Assembly: GCF_003626595.1 (NCBI RefSeq)
Contig: NZ_RBAK01000019.1
Coordinates: forward strand, 1 to 64,000
Direction: 5' to 3'
DNA length: 64,000 nucleotides
Origin: Micromonospora endolithica
GTDB taxonomy: Bacteria > Actinomycetota > Actinomycetes > Mycobacteriales > Micromonosporaceae
In this document: piece by piece, positions 55,099 to 63,247 of the stretch
How positions within the stretch are numbered: position 1 is the stretch's first letter
How the letters are laid out: each line of letters opens with the position of its first letter
The notes under the pieces: generated by a model
Databases searched by the model: none
Seen by the model: only the letters and a program-made list of their open reading frames with translations
Told to the model about the DNA's origin: nothing
Made by a program: the position numbers and the translations under genes

Positions 55099-55577
55099 CC
55101 GGCACGACATACCAGGAGCGACGGGCTGCGCGACTGGACGACCCGCGCTTCGAGAAGTTCCGCAACCCGGTGGCCCGCCGCCGGCTGGCCGCCGGGCTGA
55201 TCGCCCTGCTGGTGGTGGAGGCCGGCCTGTTCCTGCTGATGGACGTCTCGCCGGTCGGAGCGGCCGTCGGCATGGCGGTCGTCGTCGTGGCCTTCGTGCT
55301 GCTCCTCGGGGCGCTCAAGGCGTCCACCCGGGGCGTCGAGGAACTGACCGGTGAGGTCCTCGACGAGCGGCAGGCGCAGGTACGCGGCGAGGTGTACGCG
55401 ACCGCGTACAAGGTCGGGTCCGGCCTGCTCGTCCTCGGCCTGGCGGTGGTGCTGCTCTGGACGCAGATCGACCTTCCCGCGCCGGGGGCCGGGCTGGTCG
55501 CGGGGGCCCTGGTGCTCCCCTTCCACGTGGCGATCGTGCTGCCGACCCTGGTGGCGGCGCTACGCGCGGACGTCTGA
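55095..55577 (+). CDS. Membrane protein coupled to the XRE regulator (DUF2178-like)
   Basis: A 160-residue protein with four membrane segments (about 30-47, 52-72, 100-120, 125-150). A short acidic/basic start (YQERRAARLDDPRFEKFRNP) and ELTGEVLDERQAQVRGEVYA lie between. Usually cotranscribed with small XRE genes; function unknown, no catalytic residues. Confidence 0.8.
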   Translation: MTGTTYQERRAARLDDPRFEKFRNPVARRRLAAGLIALLVVEAGLFLLMDVSPVGAAVGMAVVVVAFVLLLGALKASTRGVEELTGEVLDERQAQVRGEVYATAYKVGSGLLVLGLAVVLLWTQIDLPAPGAGLVAGALVLPFHVAIVLPTLVAALRADV

Positions 55578-55630
55578 GCCGGATCGACCCCGGTCGACGG
55601 GTCCGTCGTGCCGACCGCCGTCCGCTCTGG

Positions 55631-55636
55631 CAGGCT
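55631..55636 (+). promoter_or_regulatory. Leaderless-type -10-like element CAGGCT
   Basis: CAGGCT ends 6 bases before the GTG of the first kinase; the second kinase has the same hexamer at a similar distance. Confidence 0.35.
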
Positions 55637-55642
55637 GGGACG

Positions 55643-57169
55643 GTGCAGAGCCAACAGACGCTCGGCGGTCGGTACGTGCTCGGGGAGGTCCTCGGGCGCG
55701 GCGGCATGTCGGTTGTCCACCGTGGACACGACGAGGTGCTCGGCCGGGACGTGGCGGTCAAGTTGCTGGCCGGCACCGACGCCGCCGACCGGGGTCGGAT
55801 CCGGGCCGAGGCGCGGGCGGCGGCCCGCCTGTCGCACCCCAACGTCACCAACGTTTACGACTACGGCGAGTCCGCGTCGCCCACCGGCGCGGTGCCGTAC
55901 GTCGTGATGGAACTACTGTCCGGCCAGACGCTCGCCCGGCGGCTCGCCGCCGGGCCGCTGCCGCCCCACGCCGGGTTACGGGCCTGCGCCGAGGTGGCCG
56001 GTGCGCTGGCCGCCGCCCACGCGCAGGGGCTGGTGCACCGCGACATCAAGCCGTCGAACGTGATGTTGACCCCGACCGGGGCGAAGGTGCTCGACTTCGG
56101 CATCGCCGCCGCCGTCGGCGCACCGGAGATCGACCCGGACGGCAGGTTGATGGGGACACCCGCCTACCTCGCTCCGGAACGCCTCACCGCCGGCGAGGTC
56201 GTGCCCGCCTCCGACGTGTACGCCCTCGGGCTCCTCCTGCACCGGGTGCTCACCGCCCGGCTGCCCTGGCACTCCGAGACCACCACGCAGATGCTCAAGG
56301 CCCATGTCTACGTCGAGCCGGCGGACCTGCCCCACGTCGACGGACTGCCGGAGGCGGTCCGGGACCTGTGCCGGCGGTGCCTGGCGAAGGACCCGGCGGA
56401 CCGGCCGTCGGCGACCGAGGCGGAGCGCGTCCTGGTCGACGCGGCCGGGCTGACCGGGGCCACGGGACCGGCCGGGCACGTGGGACCGGCCGGCGCGGGC
56501 GGGCCGGATCCGGCGGTGCCGCCGGAGCGGCCCCGATCCCGTCGCCGGGCGCTGGTGGTGGCCGGCGTCGCGGCGGCCGTCCTGGCGGTCACCGCCGCGC
56601 TGACCGACCCGCTGGGTGACGGCCGCACCGGGGATCGGACGGCCGGCCCGTCCCCGACCGGGTCCGACCCGGCGGCACCGACCGGCACCGGTGGTCCCGG
56701 ACCGGCCGGCGGCGGCGAACCCGGGCCGGCCGCCACCGGCGGTCCCGGACCGACGGGCATCGGCGCGGGAACCGTCGGGCCCGGTCCCGCGCCGTCCGGC
56801 GTACCGGTGCCGGCGCCGTCGGGGGCGGGACCGACCACGTCGCCACGGAGCGGTGCCGGACCCTCCGGCGGGGCGGGCCCCGCACCGACCCGGGCCGCCT
56901 CCCCGACGCCCGCCGCACCGCGATCCCCCGACCCGACCGCCGGCAGCCCGATCACCGCCCTCGGCGGCGTGGTCACCGTTCTCTGCGTCGGGAAACTCGC
57001 CACCGTCGTCAGCCTGGTCCCAAGACCGGGCTACGAGGTGAAGGACTACGACCCGGGCCCGGCCGACGAGGTGCAGGTGGTCCTGCTCTCGGCGGACAAC
57101 GAGAGCGAGATCAAGGTGAAGTGCGAGCGCGGCCGGCCGGTGCCGAAGATCAAGGAGAGCCGCCAGTAG
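55643..57169 (+). CDS. Membrane Ser/Thr protein kinase, first of a tandem pair
   Basis: A 508-residue PknB-type kinase. Gly loop 18-23 (GRGGMS), ATP lysine K40, catalytic HRDIKPSN with D134, DFG at 151-153. A TM segment (about 302-322, ALVVAGVAAAVLAVTAAL) follows the kinase domain. Outside is a Pro/Gly/Ser-rich linker of about 110 residues, then a compact C-terminal domain (about 435-508) with two cysteines (VLCVGK and VKCERG). That domain recurs in the next kinase. Start GTG 55643, leaderless. Confidence 0.93.
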   Translation: MQSQQTLGGRYVLGEVLGRGGMSVVHRGHDEVLGRDVAVKLLAGTDAADRGRIRAEARAAARLSHPNVTNVYDYGESASPTGAVPYVVMELLSGQTLARRLAAGPLPPHAGLRACAEVAGALAAAHAQGLVHRDIKPSNVMLTPTGAKVLDFGIAAAVGAPEIDPDGRLMGTPAYLAPERLTAGEVVPASDVYALGLLLHRVLTARLPWHSETTTQMLKAHVYVEPADLPHVDGLPEAVRDLCRRCLAKDPADRPSATEAERVLVDAAGLTGATGPAGHVGPAGAGGPDPAVPPERPRSRRRALVVAGVAAAVLAVTAALTDPLGDGRTGDRTAGPSPTGSDPAAPTGTGGPGPAGGGEPGPAATGGPGPTGIGAGTVGPGPAPSGVPVPAPSGAGPTTSPRSGAGPSGGAGPAPTRAASPTPAAPRSPDPTAGSPITALGGVVTVLCVGKLATVVSLVPRPGYEVKDYDPGPADEVQVVLLSADNESEIKVKCERGRPVPKIKESRQ

Positions 57170-57225
57170 ACCCGCTCGATCGGCGAAATCCGATGCCCGG
57201 GTGGTGCCGGGCCGGTGCGGTACGG

Positions 57226-57231
57226 CAGGCT
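57226..57231 (+). promoter_or_regulatory. Leaderless-type -10-like element CAGGCT
   Basis: CAGGCT ends 7 bases before the GTG at 57239. This supports that GTG as the start over one at 57215. Confidence 0.35.
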
Positions 57232-57238
57232 GTCCGCT

Positions 57239-58759
57239 GTGGAGCGTCACCATTTGCTCGCCGGCCGTTACCGGTTGAACGAGCGTCTCGGCCGAGGTGG
57301 CATGTCCGTGGTCTGGCGGGCCCACGACGAGGTGCTGGAACGCGACGTGGCGGTCAAGGTGCTCGTCGCGACCGACCCGGGTGCCCGGTGGCGGATCCGG
57401 GCCGAGGCCAAGGCGGCCGCCCGGCTGTCGCACCCCAACGTGACCAACGTCTACGACTACGGGGAGTCCCCGCTCGCCGGTGAGCCGGTTCCCTTCGTCG
57501 TCATGGAACTGCTGACCGGCACCACCCTGGCGGAGCGTCTCACCGAGGGACCGCTGCCGCCGAGGGAGGCGCTGCGGATCTGCGCCGAGGTGGCTGCCGC
57601 GCTCGCCGCCGCCCATGACGAGGGGCTGGTGCACCGGGACGTCAAACCCGAGAACGTGATGCTGACCCGGACCGGGGCGAAGGTCGTCGACTTCGGCATC
57701 GCGGCGATCGCCGGCACACCGGAGATCGACCCCGAGGGGCGGCTGCTCGGCACCCCGGCGTACTTCGCGCCGGAACGGCTGGGCGCGGGCGAGGTGCTGC
57801 CGGCCTCCGACGTCTACGCGCTGGGCCTGCTGCTGCACCGGCAACTGACCGGCCGGCTGCCCTGGCGGCGGGAGACGCGGACCGGGATGCTGCGCGCCCA
57901 CGCGTACGAGGAGCCGGGGCGGCTGCCCGACCTCGCCGGAGTGCCACCGGAGGTCGTCCGCCTGCACCGCTGGTGCCTGGCGAAGGATCCGGCCGACCGG
58001 CCGAGCGCCGCCGAGGTGGCCCGGATCCTCACCGGCGCCCTCGCCAGGGTGCCCGAGAACGGCGAACCGACCGTGCCGGCGAGCATGCCACCGCCGGGCC
58101 CCGGGACGCCGTACCCGGCCGGCCCGACGGTGCGGTCGCCGGCCAGCCCGCGCCGGGTCGCCCCGTCGGCCGGGGCGCGCCGGGTCCGCTTCGGGTCCCG
58201 GGCGACGGTGGCGATCGGCGCGGCGATCGTCGGTGTGGTGGCGCTCGCCGGCACGCTCGGCGAGCCACCGTTCCGGCCGCCCGACGCCGCCGAACGACCG
58301 GACACCGGATTCGGCAGTGGCGACGCGGCCACCGTCGGGCAGCCGGTGCCCGGCGACCGGCCCCGGCCTTCCGGCACGTCCACCCGGATCGCAGCCGAGG
58401 GACCGTCGGCCGGCCGGTCCCCCACCCCGAGGTCGTCCGCCCCGGAGCAGCCGAGCGCCGGTGCGACACCCTCCGGCGCGGCCCCGACCAGCGGTTCCCC
58501 GACCCCGAGCGCCTCGACCGGTGGACAATCCGCCGTCGACGTCGCGGCGCGCGGCGGCCGGGTGTCGGTGCGCTGCGCCGACAAGATGGCCGAGATCGTG
58601 GCCGTCGTCCCCGTCGCCGGCTACCAGATCGACACGTACGCCCCCGGCCCGGCCCGGGAGGTGCGGGTGGAACTGGTGTCCACCGGCAACCGCAGCGTGG
58701 TCACCGTGCGGTGCGCCGACGAGCGACCGGTCCCCCGGGTCAAGGAGAACCGACCCTGA
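57239..58759 (+). CDS. Membrane Ser/Thr protein kinase, second of a tandem pair
   Basis: A 506-residue kinase with the same plan as its neighbour: K40, catalytic HRDVKPEN, then linker and TM (about 320-340, ATVAIGAAIVGVVALAGTL). Outside, a Ser/Pro-rich linker leads to a C-terminal domain (about 440-506) with cysteines in VRCADK and VRCADE. Kinase domains are about as similar as the C-terminal domains, consistent with an ancient tandem duplication. GTG 57239 parallels the first kinase start (ERHHLLAGRYRL vs QSQQTLGGRYVL). Targets unknown. Confidence 0.93.
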   Translation: MERHHLLAGRYRLNERLGRGGMSVVWRAHDEVLERDVAVKVLVATDPGARWRIRAEAKAAARLSHPNVTNVYDYGESPLAGEPVPFVVMELLTGTTLAERLTEGPLPPREALRICAEVAAALAAAHDEGLVHRDVKPENVMLTRTGAKVVDFGIAAIAGTPEIDPEGRLLGTPAYFAPERLGAGEVLPASDVYALGLLLHRQLTGRLPWRRETRTGMLRAHAYEEPGRLPDLAGVPPEVVRLHRWCLAKDPADRPSAAEVARILTGALARVPENGEPTVPASMPPPGPGTPYPAGPTVRSPASPRRVAPSAGARRVRFGSRATVAIGAAIVGVVALAGTLGEPPFRPPDAAERPDTGFGSGDAATVGQPVPGDRPRPSGTSTRIAAEGPSAGRSPTPRSSAPEQPSAGATPSGAAPTSGSPTPSASTGGQSAVDVAARGGRVSVRCADKMAEIVAVVPVAGYQIDTYAPGPAREVRVELVSTGNRSVVTVRCADERPVPRVKENRP

Positions 58760-59170
58760 CCCGTCCGGCCCCACGGTGTGGACGGAGGGGGCCGGCGGGT
58801 GCCGCCCTCGGGCGTAGCCCTGCGCGGCCCCCCGTTCCCGCCGGCCCCGGTCCGGTCACCGCCTCGCCGGCGCCACCCAGGTCGGCGGCACCGGCTCCCG
58901 CCGTGGCGGAATGCCGGTGACGTCGACAGGTGGCCGGGCACGCAGGAGCCGCCCGGTCCGGCGGGGAGCGGGCGGCTCGACGTGGTCCGTCGTACGTGTC
59001 AGCCGGGCCGACCGCCCCCGTGGTGTTCGCTCCGCCAACCGGCGCCGGGCAGCGTCGACGCCACGAAGGTGTCGTACGACCTCGACATGCGGGGCTCCCG
59101 GAGCGGTGGTTGACCTTGCGTGATCACGGTAGGGCGGGCCCGGAGGGCCGGCAACGGATTTCGATGCGGC
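58760..59170. other. Non-coding stretch downstream of the kinases
   Basis: These 411 bases have high GC and several short frames in all phases, none with a start, ribosome site and codon bias that agree. Apart from the hairpin at 58788-58848 I see no RNA gene, operator or repeat. Confidence 0.5.
58788..58848 (+). terminator. Candidate terminator after the second kinase
   Basis: GGGGCCGGCGGG (58788-58799) pairs with CCCGCCGGCCCC (58837-58848), 12 perfect pairs with a 37-base loop. It lies 28 bases after the kinase stop. The large loop makes it uncertain. Confidence 0.4.
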
Positions 59171-60700
59171 TCAGCCGCGTCCCGCCAGCAGCCCGCGCGG
59201 ACGGATCGAGCGCACCGGCTCCGCCGCGCCGCCGGTGGCCCGCAGGATGTGGTTCGCGGCGAGGATGCCGGTGGCCGCCGAGCGTTCCATCAGCGCGCTG
59301 GGGAACTCCGTGGAGATGCCGTCCCCGGCCAGGTAGAGCCCCTCGGCGTCGGTGCGTACGCCGGGCCGCCAGGCGTGACTGCCCGGGGTGAAGGCCGGCG
59401 CCTGCGCCTCCACCCGGGCGCGCAGCTCCCGGACCCGCAGCCGGGCCGCCTCCGGCCAGAGCGCGATCAGCTCGGCGCGCATCCGCTCGGCCAGCTCCTC
59501 GGCGGGCACGCCCGGCTCGCAGGCGTACGCGTGCAGCTCGACCACCGAGCCGCCGGTGCGCTCGGCCCAGCGGCGGGACTCGTTCTCCAGCCGGTGGTAG
59601 AGCGTCACCGAGTCCAGGGTGGGCTGCCGGGACACCCCGCTGAACACGGCCCGGCCCGGGTCGACGTCCCCGTCGCACCAGTAGCGCGCCACCGCGTACG
59701 GCGGACCGGCCTGGCCGAACGCGGGCATCCGCGCCGCCAGCTCCGGAGCGACCTCGGCGAGCGTGGGGGAGGCCGCGACCAGCGCGGCGAGCGCGGGCGG
59801 GTCGACGGCGAGCACGACGTGCCCGGCCGGGTACGACGTGCCGTCCGCGGTGGCCACCCGCCACCCGTCGGCGTCGCGGCTCACCGTGGTGACCGGCGCG
59901 CCGGTGACCACCCGGCCGCCGTGCTTCTCCACGTGGCGGGTCAGCGGCTGCCAGATCGCGGTCGCGTAGTCCTCGTCGGGGCAGTCGAAGGCCAGCCCCT
60001 CCGGGTTGCCGAGCAGGTAGAAGTGGAACTGGGCGATCATCTCGGCGGCCGACATCTCCGCCTCGTGGTTGAAGAACGAGTGGGAGAAGACCTCGAACAA
60101 CATCGCCCGCGCCCGGTCCGGCAGCTTCAGCGAGGAGAGCAGCTCATCGGCGGTGGTGTCGTCGAACTCCGCGTAGGTGCGCACCGGATCGTAGGTGAGC
60201 AGCGGCAGGGCGGCGTCCCGGTCCATCCCGCGCAGGTCGCCGAGGCGCAGGCTGGGGCTGCGCAGCAGCAGCGCGAGCAGGTTCGCCGGCGGGGCCGGCG
60301 GCAGCTTGCCGAACTCCTCGGTCGGCCACCGCTCACTGAGGATCGGGTAACCCGGGATCGGCTTGAGGAACGCCAGGTCCGGGTCGACGCGGCGCAGGAT
60401 GGACCGCCAGTTGTAGTACTGCCGGAAGAACGCGTGGAAACCGTGCTCGTTCTGCTGCACCCCGTCGGGCAGGGCCTCGGGCCAGGCGCCCAGGCGTCCA
60501 CCGAGAGTCGGCGCGGCCTCCAGCACGGTCACGTCGACGCCGCGCTCGGCGAGCACCACCGCGGCCGACATGCCGGCGATCCCGCCGCCCACCACGACCG
60601 CGGTGACCGGTTGCGGTACGCGGTCGGCGCCGCCACCGCCCGGGTCGACCTCGTGCTCGCGTACGCCGATGAGCCGACCGAACACCTGCGACAGCGCCAT
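59171..60700 (-). CDS. FAD-dependent oxidoreductase (CrtU/desaturase-like)
   Basis: A 509-residue flavoprotein with the Rossmann dinucleotide fold GGGIAGMSAAVVLAERG at 38-54, an E-acid after it (TVLEAAPTLGGRLGAW), the EHGFHAFFRQYYNWRSILRR segment, and the C-terminal GLYLAGDGISTEFPSALMER. The pattern resembles carotene desaturase/aromatase CrtU-type enzymes and phytoene-desaturase relatives. No other carotenoid gene is in the window, so a different amine/aromatic substrate is possible. ATG 60700 has GAGAGGG upstream. Start region upstream carries repeat copy C. Confidence 0.9.
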   Translation of the reverse strand: MALSQVFGRLIGVREHEVDPGGGGADRVPQPVTAVVVGGGIAGMSAAVVLAERGVDVTVLEAAPTLGGRLGAWPEALPDGVQQNEHGFHAFFRQYYNWRSILRRVDPDLAFLKPIPGYPILSERWPTEEFGKLPPAPPANLLALLLRSPSLRLGDLRGMDRDAALPLLTYDPVRTYAEFDDTTADELLSSLKLPDRARAMLFEVFSHSFFNHEAEMSAAEMIAQFHFYLLGNPEGLAFDCPDEDYATAIWQPLTRHVEKHGGRVVTGAPVTTVSRDADGWRVATADGTSYPAGHVVLAVDPPALAALVAASPTLAEVAPELAARMPAFGQAGPPYAVARYWCDGDVDPGRAVFSGVSRQPTLDSVTLYHRLENESRRWAERTGGSVVELHAYACEPGVPAEELAERMRAELIALWPEAARLRVRELRARVEAQAPAFTPGSHAWRPGVRTDAEGLYLAGDGISTEFPSALMERSAATGILAANHILRATGGAAEPVRSIRPRGLLAGRG

Positions 60701-60742
60701 GTGCACCCTCTCCAAGACGAGGTCCCCAGTCTGCCCGATGTG

Positions 60743-60797
60743 CAAGGAAGGGACCCTTCTTAACGCCTGGCGTTGTAAAAGGGCCCCTTGTTAACAC
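60743..60797 (-). repeat. Dispersed GGGGCCC repeat, copy C (minus orientation)
   Basis: On the minus strand: GTGTTAACAAGGGGCCCTTT, spacer, GCGTTAAGAAGGGTCCCTTC. Its second core has a T in place of one G. It lies upstream of the FAD oxidoreductase start, pointing into it, and faces copy D. Confidence 0.85.
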
Positions 60798-60834
60798 TGG
60801 TCCGGTGCGCTCGGGGGCGGGTCGGGGGGCTGCG

Positions 60835-60889
60835 GTGTTAAGAAGGGGCCCTTCCTCTACCGCAGGCGTTAATAGGGGGCCCTTCCTTT
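60835..60889 (+). repeat. Dispersed GGGGCCC repeat, copy D (plus orientation)
   Basis: GTGTTAAGAAGGGGCCCTTC, spacer CTCTACCGCAGGCGTTAAT, then AGGGGGCCCTTCCTTT. It forms a head-to-head pair with copy C, 37 bases apart, and its end coincides with the stop of the MSMEG_6728-type gene. Confidence 0.88.
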
Positions 60890-61371
60890 CACCCGAGGCA
60901 GCGGCGTTCGCGGTCGGAGGGCGGCCAGACGTACTCCAGGTCGGGCGGCACGTCGTCGCCGAACAGCGGTCGGTAGTGCTCCGGGTCCTTGCGCAGCAGC
61001 GACGAGCGGTGGCTCAGGTGCAGGTCGGCGCGGCCCAGCCAGGGTGGCAGTTCCCCGGCGTCGGCCAGCTCGCCCTGGGTGCGCACCAGGGTCAGGCCGC
61101 AGGCGGCGGCGAGGTCGGTGACCATGGTCGCCGCGCAGGTGTCCGCCCGACCCGGTTCGGTCCACACCGCGCACATGTCCAGCCCGTACCGGGTCAGCGC
61201 CTCCTCGTAGCCGGCCCACATCTTCACCGCCGGATGGTTGCGCCACCCGTACGTCGGGCGGGTCAGCCCGCGCAGCACCTGGATGGTCTCCACCCGCTGC
61301 TTGCCCAGCCGCTTCTGGTCCAGCGTCCGGGCGCTGGCCAGGAAGTCCGGGTACGGGAGGAACGTCTGCAT
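60889..61371 (-). CDS. MSMEG_6728-type protein (pyrimidine-dimer-glycosylase-like)
   Basis: A 160-residue protein with MQTFLPYPDFLASARTLDQ, RLGKQRVETIQVLRGL, GWRNHPAVKMWAGYEEAL, and DLHLSHRSSLLRKDPEHYRP. This is the pattern of actinobacterial proteins related to T4 endonuclease V (pyrimidine dimer DNA glycosylase). The catalytic N-terminal Thr of the T4 enzyme is not at residue 2 here, so DNA repair activity is uncertain. ATG 61371; divergent from the RCK channel gene. Confidence 0.88.
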   Translation of the reverse strand: MQTFLPYPDFLASARTLDQKRLGKQRVETIQVLRGLTRPTYGWRNHPAVKMWAGYEEALTRYGLDMCAVWTEPGRADTCAATMVTDLAAACGLTLVRTQGELADAGELPPWLGRADLHLSHRSSLLRKDPEHYRPLFGDDVPPDLEYVWPPSDRERRCLG

Positions 61372-61443
61372 GCCGGGGGTCTACCCGCCGACCGGACCGG
61401 CAATCTTCATGATCACGGGCAGCGCTCGTCGCGACCGGTTGAC

Positions 61444-61449
61444 TACCAT
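61444..61449 (+). promoter_or_regulatory. Leaderless-type -10 element TACCAT
   Basis: TACCAT ends 7 bases before the ATG at 61457. It overlaps an upstream in-frame ATG (61448), favouring the 61457 start. Confidence 0.5.
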
Positions 61450-61456
61450 GCGGCGC

Positions 61457-63244
61457 ATGGCGGAGCCCCTGCTCGATCGTGCGCGGCGGGCCGGCCGGCG
61501 CTGGGTCGGTCCGGACGTCCGGACGCACTATGTGATCTGCGGCCAGGACCCGCTCGCCTACTGGGTGGTGCGGGCGCTGCTCGCCACCGAGGTACCGGCC
61601 GGGCGACTGCGGATCACCCTCGTCGTCCCGGAGCGCCGCCGGTCGGAGGGCCCGGACGGCCGGGACATCGAGGGTGTCGACGTGATCCGCGCCGACCGGC
61701 TGGACGAGGCGACGTTCCGCCGGGCCGGGCTGGTCGGCGCGGACGGGCTGGCGCTGCTGCACCAGGACGACGTGGGCAACATGCACGCGGCGCTCTGCGC
61801 CCAGGAGGTGGAGCCGCGGCTGCGCCTGGTGGTGCGGATGTTCACCACCGGCCTGGCGAACGGGGTCCGGCAGATCTTCCCCGACTCGGCGGTGCTGTCC
61901 GACGCGTCGATGGCCGCTCCGGCGTTCGTCGCCGCCGCCCTCGGTGAGGTGGCCCCGACCCACTTCCGGCACGGCGGGCGCACCCTCTACGTCGCCGAGC
62001 GCGACGACGTACGCCCCGAGGACGTGGTGTGCGGGGTGGCCGACACCCGGGACCCGCAGGCGGTCCGGGTGCTCCCGGCCGGCGACGCCGACGCCGACGT
62101 GGTGCTCGCCGAGGCGACCGGCGCGCCCCCGGGCACCGAGCTGGCCGCGCGCCGGCTGCGCCGGGCCCGGCGGCGACGCCGACCGGTGGCGATGTTGGTC
62201 CGCGCGGTGCGCAGCTTCGCCACCCGCAAGATCGGCATCGCGGTGCTGGTGCTGCTCGCGGTGATCGCCGCCCTCGGCGGCCTGTACGCGGGCACCGCGC
62301 ACGTGAGCTGGGGCCAGGCGCTCTACCTGACGCTGGTCACCACGTTGAGCGGGCAGGATCCGGACCCGGCCAAGCCGGTCCCGCAGCAGGTGATGCAGGT
62401 CGTCCTCAACCTGGCCGGGCTGGCGCTGATCCCGCTGATCACGGCGGTGGTCGTGGACGGCATCGTCAACGCCCGGCTCGCCCTGCACACCGGCCGGATC
62501 CTGCCCGAGCGGACCGGTCACGTGGTGGTCGTCGGGCTGGGCAACATCGGCATGCGGGTGATGGCGCAGCTGCACGACTTCGGCGTCGAGGTGGTGGCCA
62601 TCGACAAGAACCCGAACGCGCGCGGTGTACCGCTGGCCCGGCGGCTCGGCGTACCGGTGGTGGTCGGGGACGCGGCGCTGGAGGAGACGCTGCGGGTCGC
62701 GTCGGTCGCCACCTGCCAGGCGCTGGTGGTGGTGTCCACCGACGACGGGGCGAACCTGCGGGCGGCCCTCAACGGGCGGATCCTCAACGACGAACTGCGG
62801 GTGGTGCTGCGGCTCTTCGACGGCGACTTCGCCGAACGCGTCCAACGGGCCTTCGGCATCGGCATCTCGCGCAGCGTGTCGTACCTGGCCGCGCCCTCGT
62901 TCGTGGCGGCCCTGCTGGACCGCGCGGTACTCGCCACCATCCCGGTGGGCCGGCACGCGCTCCTGGTCACCGAGGTCCCGGTGGCCGCCGGCTCGGCGCT
63001 GGACGGCCGGGCGCTCGCCGTGGTCGACCGACCGGAGAGCGTCCGACTGCTCGCCCACGCGCGCGCCGGGCAGCGGTACGACTGGTCGCCCGACCACCGG
63101 TTGGTCGTCGTCGCGGGTGACCGGTTGACCGTGGTGGCCCGGCGCGCCGGCCTGAACGCCCTGCTCCGCGAGGCCGCCCCGCCGCAGCCGGCGGCGCCCG
63201 TTCCGCCGGCCGGCGCACCGGCGCCCCGCGAGGTGGAGGACTGA
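61457..63244 (+). CDS. Double-RCK (TrkA-N) ion channel/transport protein
   Basis: A 595-residue protein: an N-terminal RCK-like domain (about 15-200, YVICGQDPLAYWVVRALLA), two membrane segments around 250-335 (KIGIAVLVLLAVIAALGGLYAG; LNLAGLALIPLITAVVVDGI) with a pore-loop-like segment between, and a second NAD-binding RCK domain (from about 354, HVVVVGLGNIGMRVMAQ). The pore place reads TTLSGQDPDP rather than TVGYGD, so it may not be a normal potassium channel. A C-terminal Pro/Ala tail ends it. Converges with the APC permease, 3 bp apart. Confidence 0.88.
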   Translation: MAEPLLDRARRAGRRWVGPDVRTHYVICGQDPLAYWVVRALLATEVPAGRLRITLVVPERRRSEGPDGRDIEGVDVIRADRLDEATFRRAGLVGADGLALLHQDDVGNMHAALCAQEVEPRLRLVVRMFTTGLANGVRQIFPDSAVLSDASMAAPAFVAAALGEVAPTHFRHGGRTLYVAERDDVRPEDVVCGVADTRDPQAVRVLPAGDADADVVLAEATGAPPGTELAARRLRRARRRRRPVAMLVRAVRSFATRKIGIAVLVLLAVIAALGGLYAGTAHVSWGQALYLTLVTTLSGQDPDPAKPVPQQVMQVVLNLAGLALIPLITAVVVDGIVNARLALHTGRILPERTGHVVVVGLGNIGMRVMAQLHDFGVEVVAIDKNPNARGVPLARRLGVPVVVGDAALEETLRVASVATCQALVVVSTDDGANLRAALNGRILNDELRVVLRLFDGDFAERVQRAFGIGISRSVSYLAAPSFVAALLDRAVLATIPVGRHALLVTEVPVAAGSALDGRALAVVDRPESVRLLAHARAGQRYDWSPDHRLVVVAGDRLTVVARRAGLNALLREAAPPQPAAPVPPAGAPAPREVED

Positions 63245-63247
63245 CCG

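Noticed and set aside
58760-59170. Short frames in the gap after the second kinase
   Set aside because: None combines a start with ribosome site or -10 element and the expected third-position GC bias.
60869-63097. 742-codon minus-strand frame antisense to the RCK protein gene
   Set aside because: Composition is that of an antisense shadow; the plus-strand gene has clear RCK motifs.
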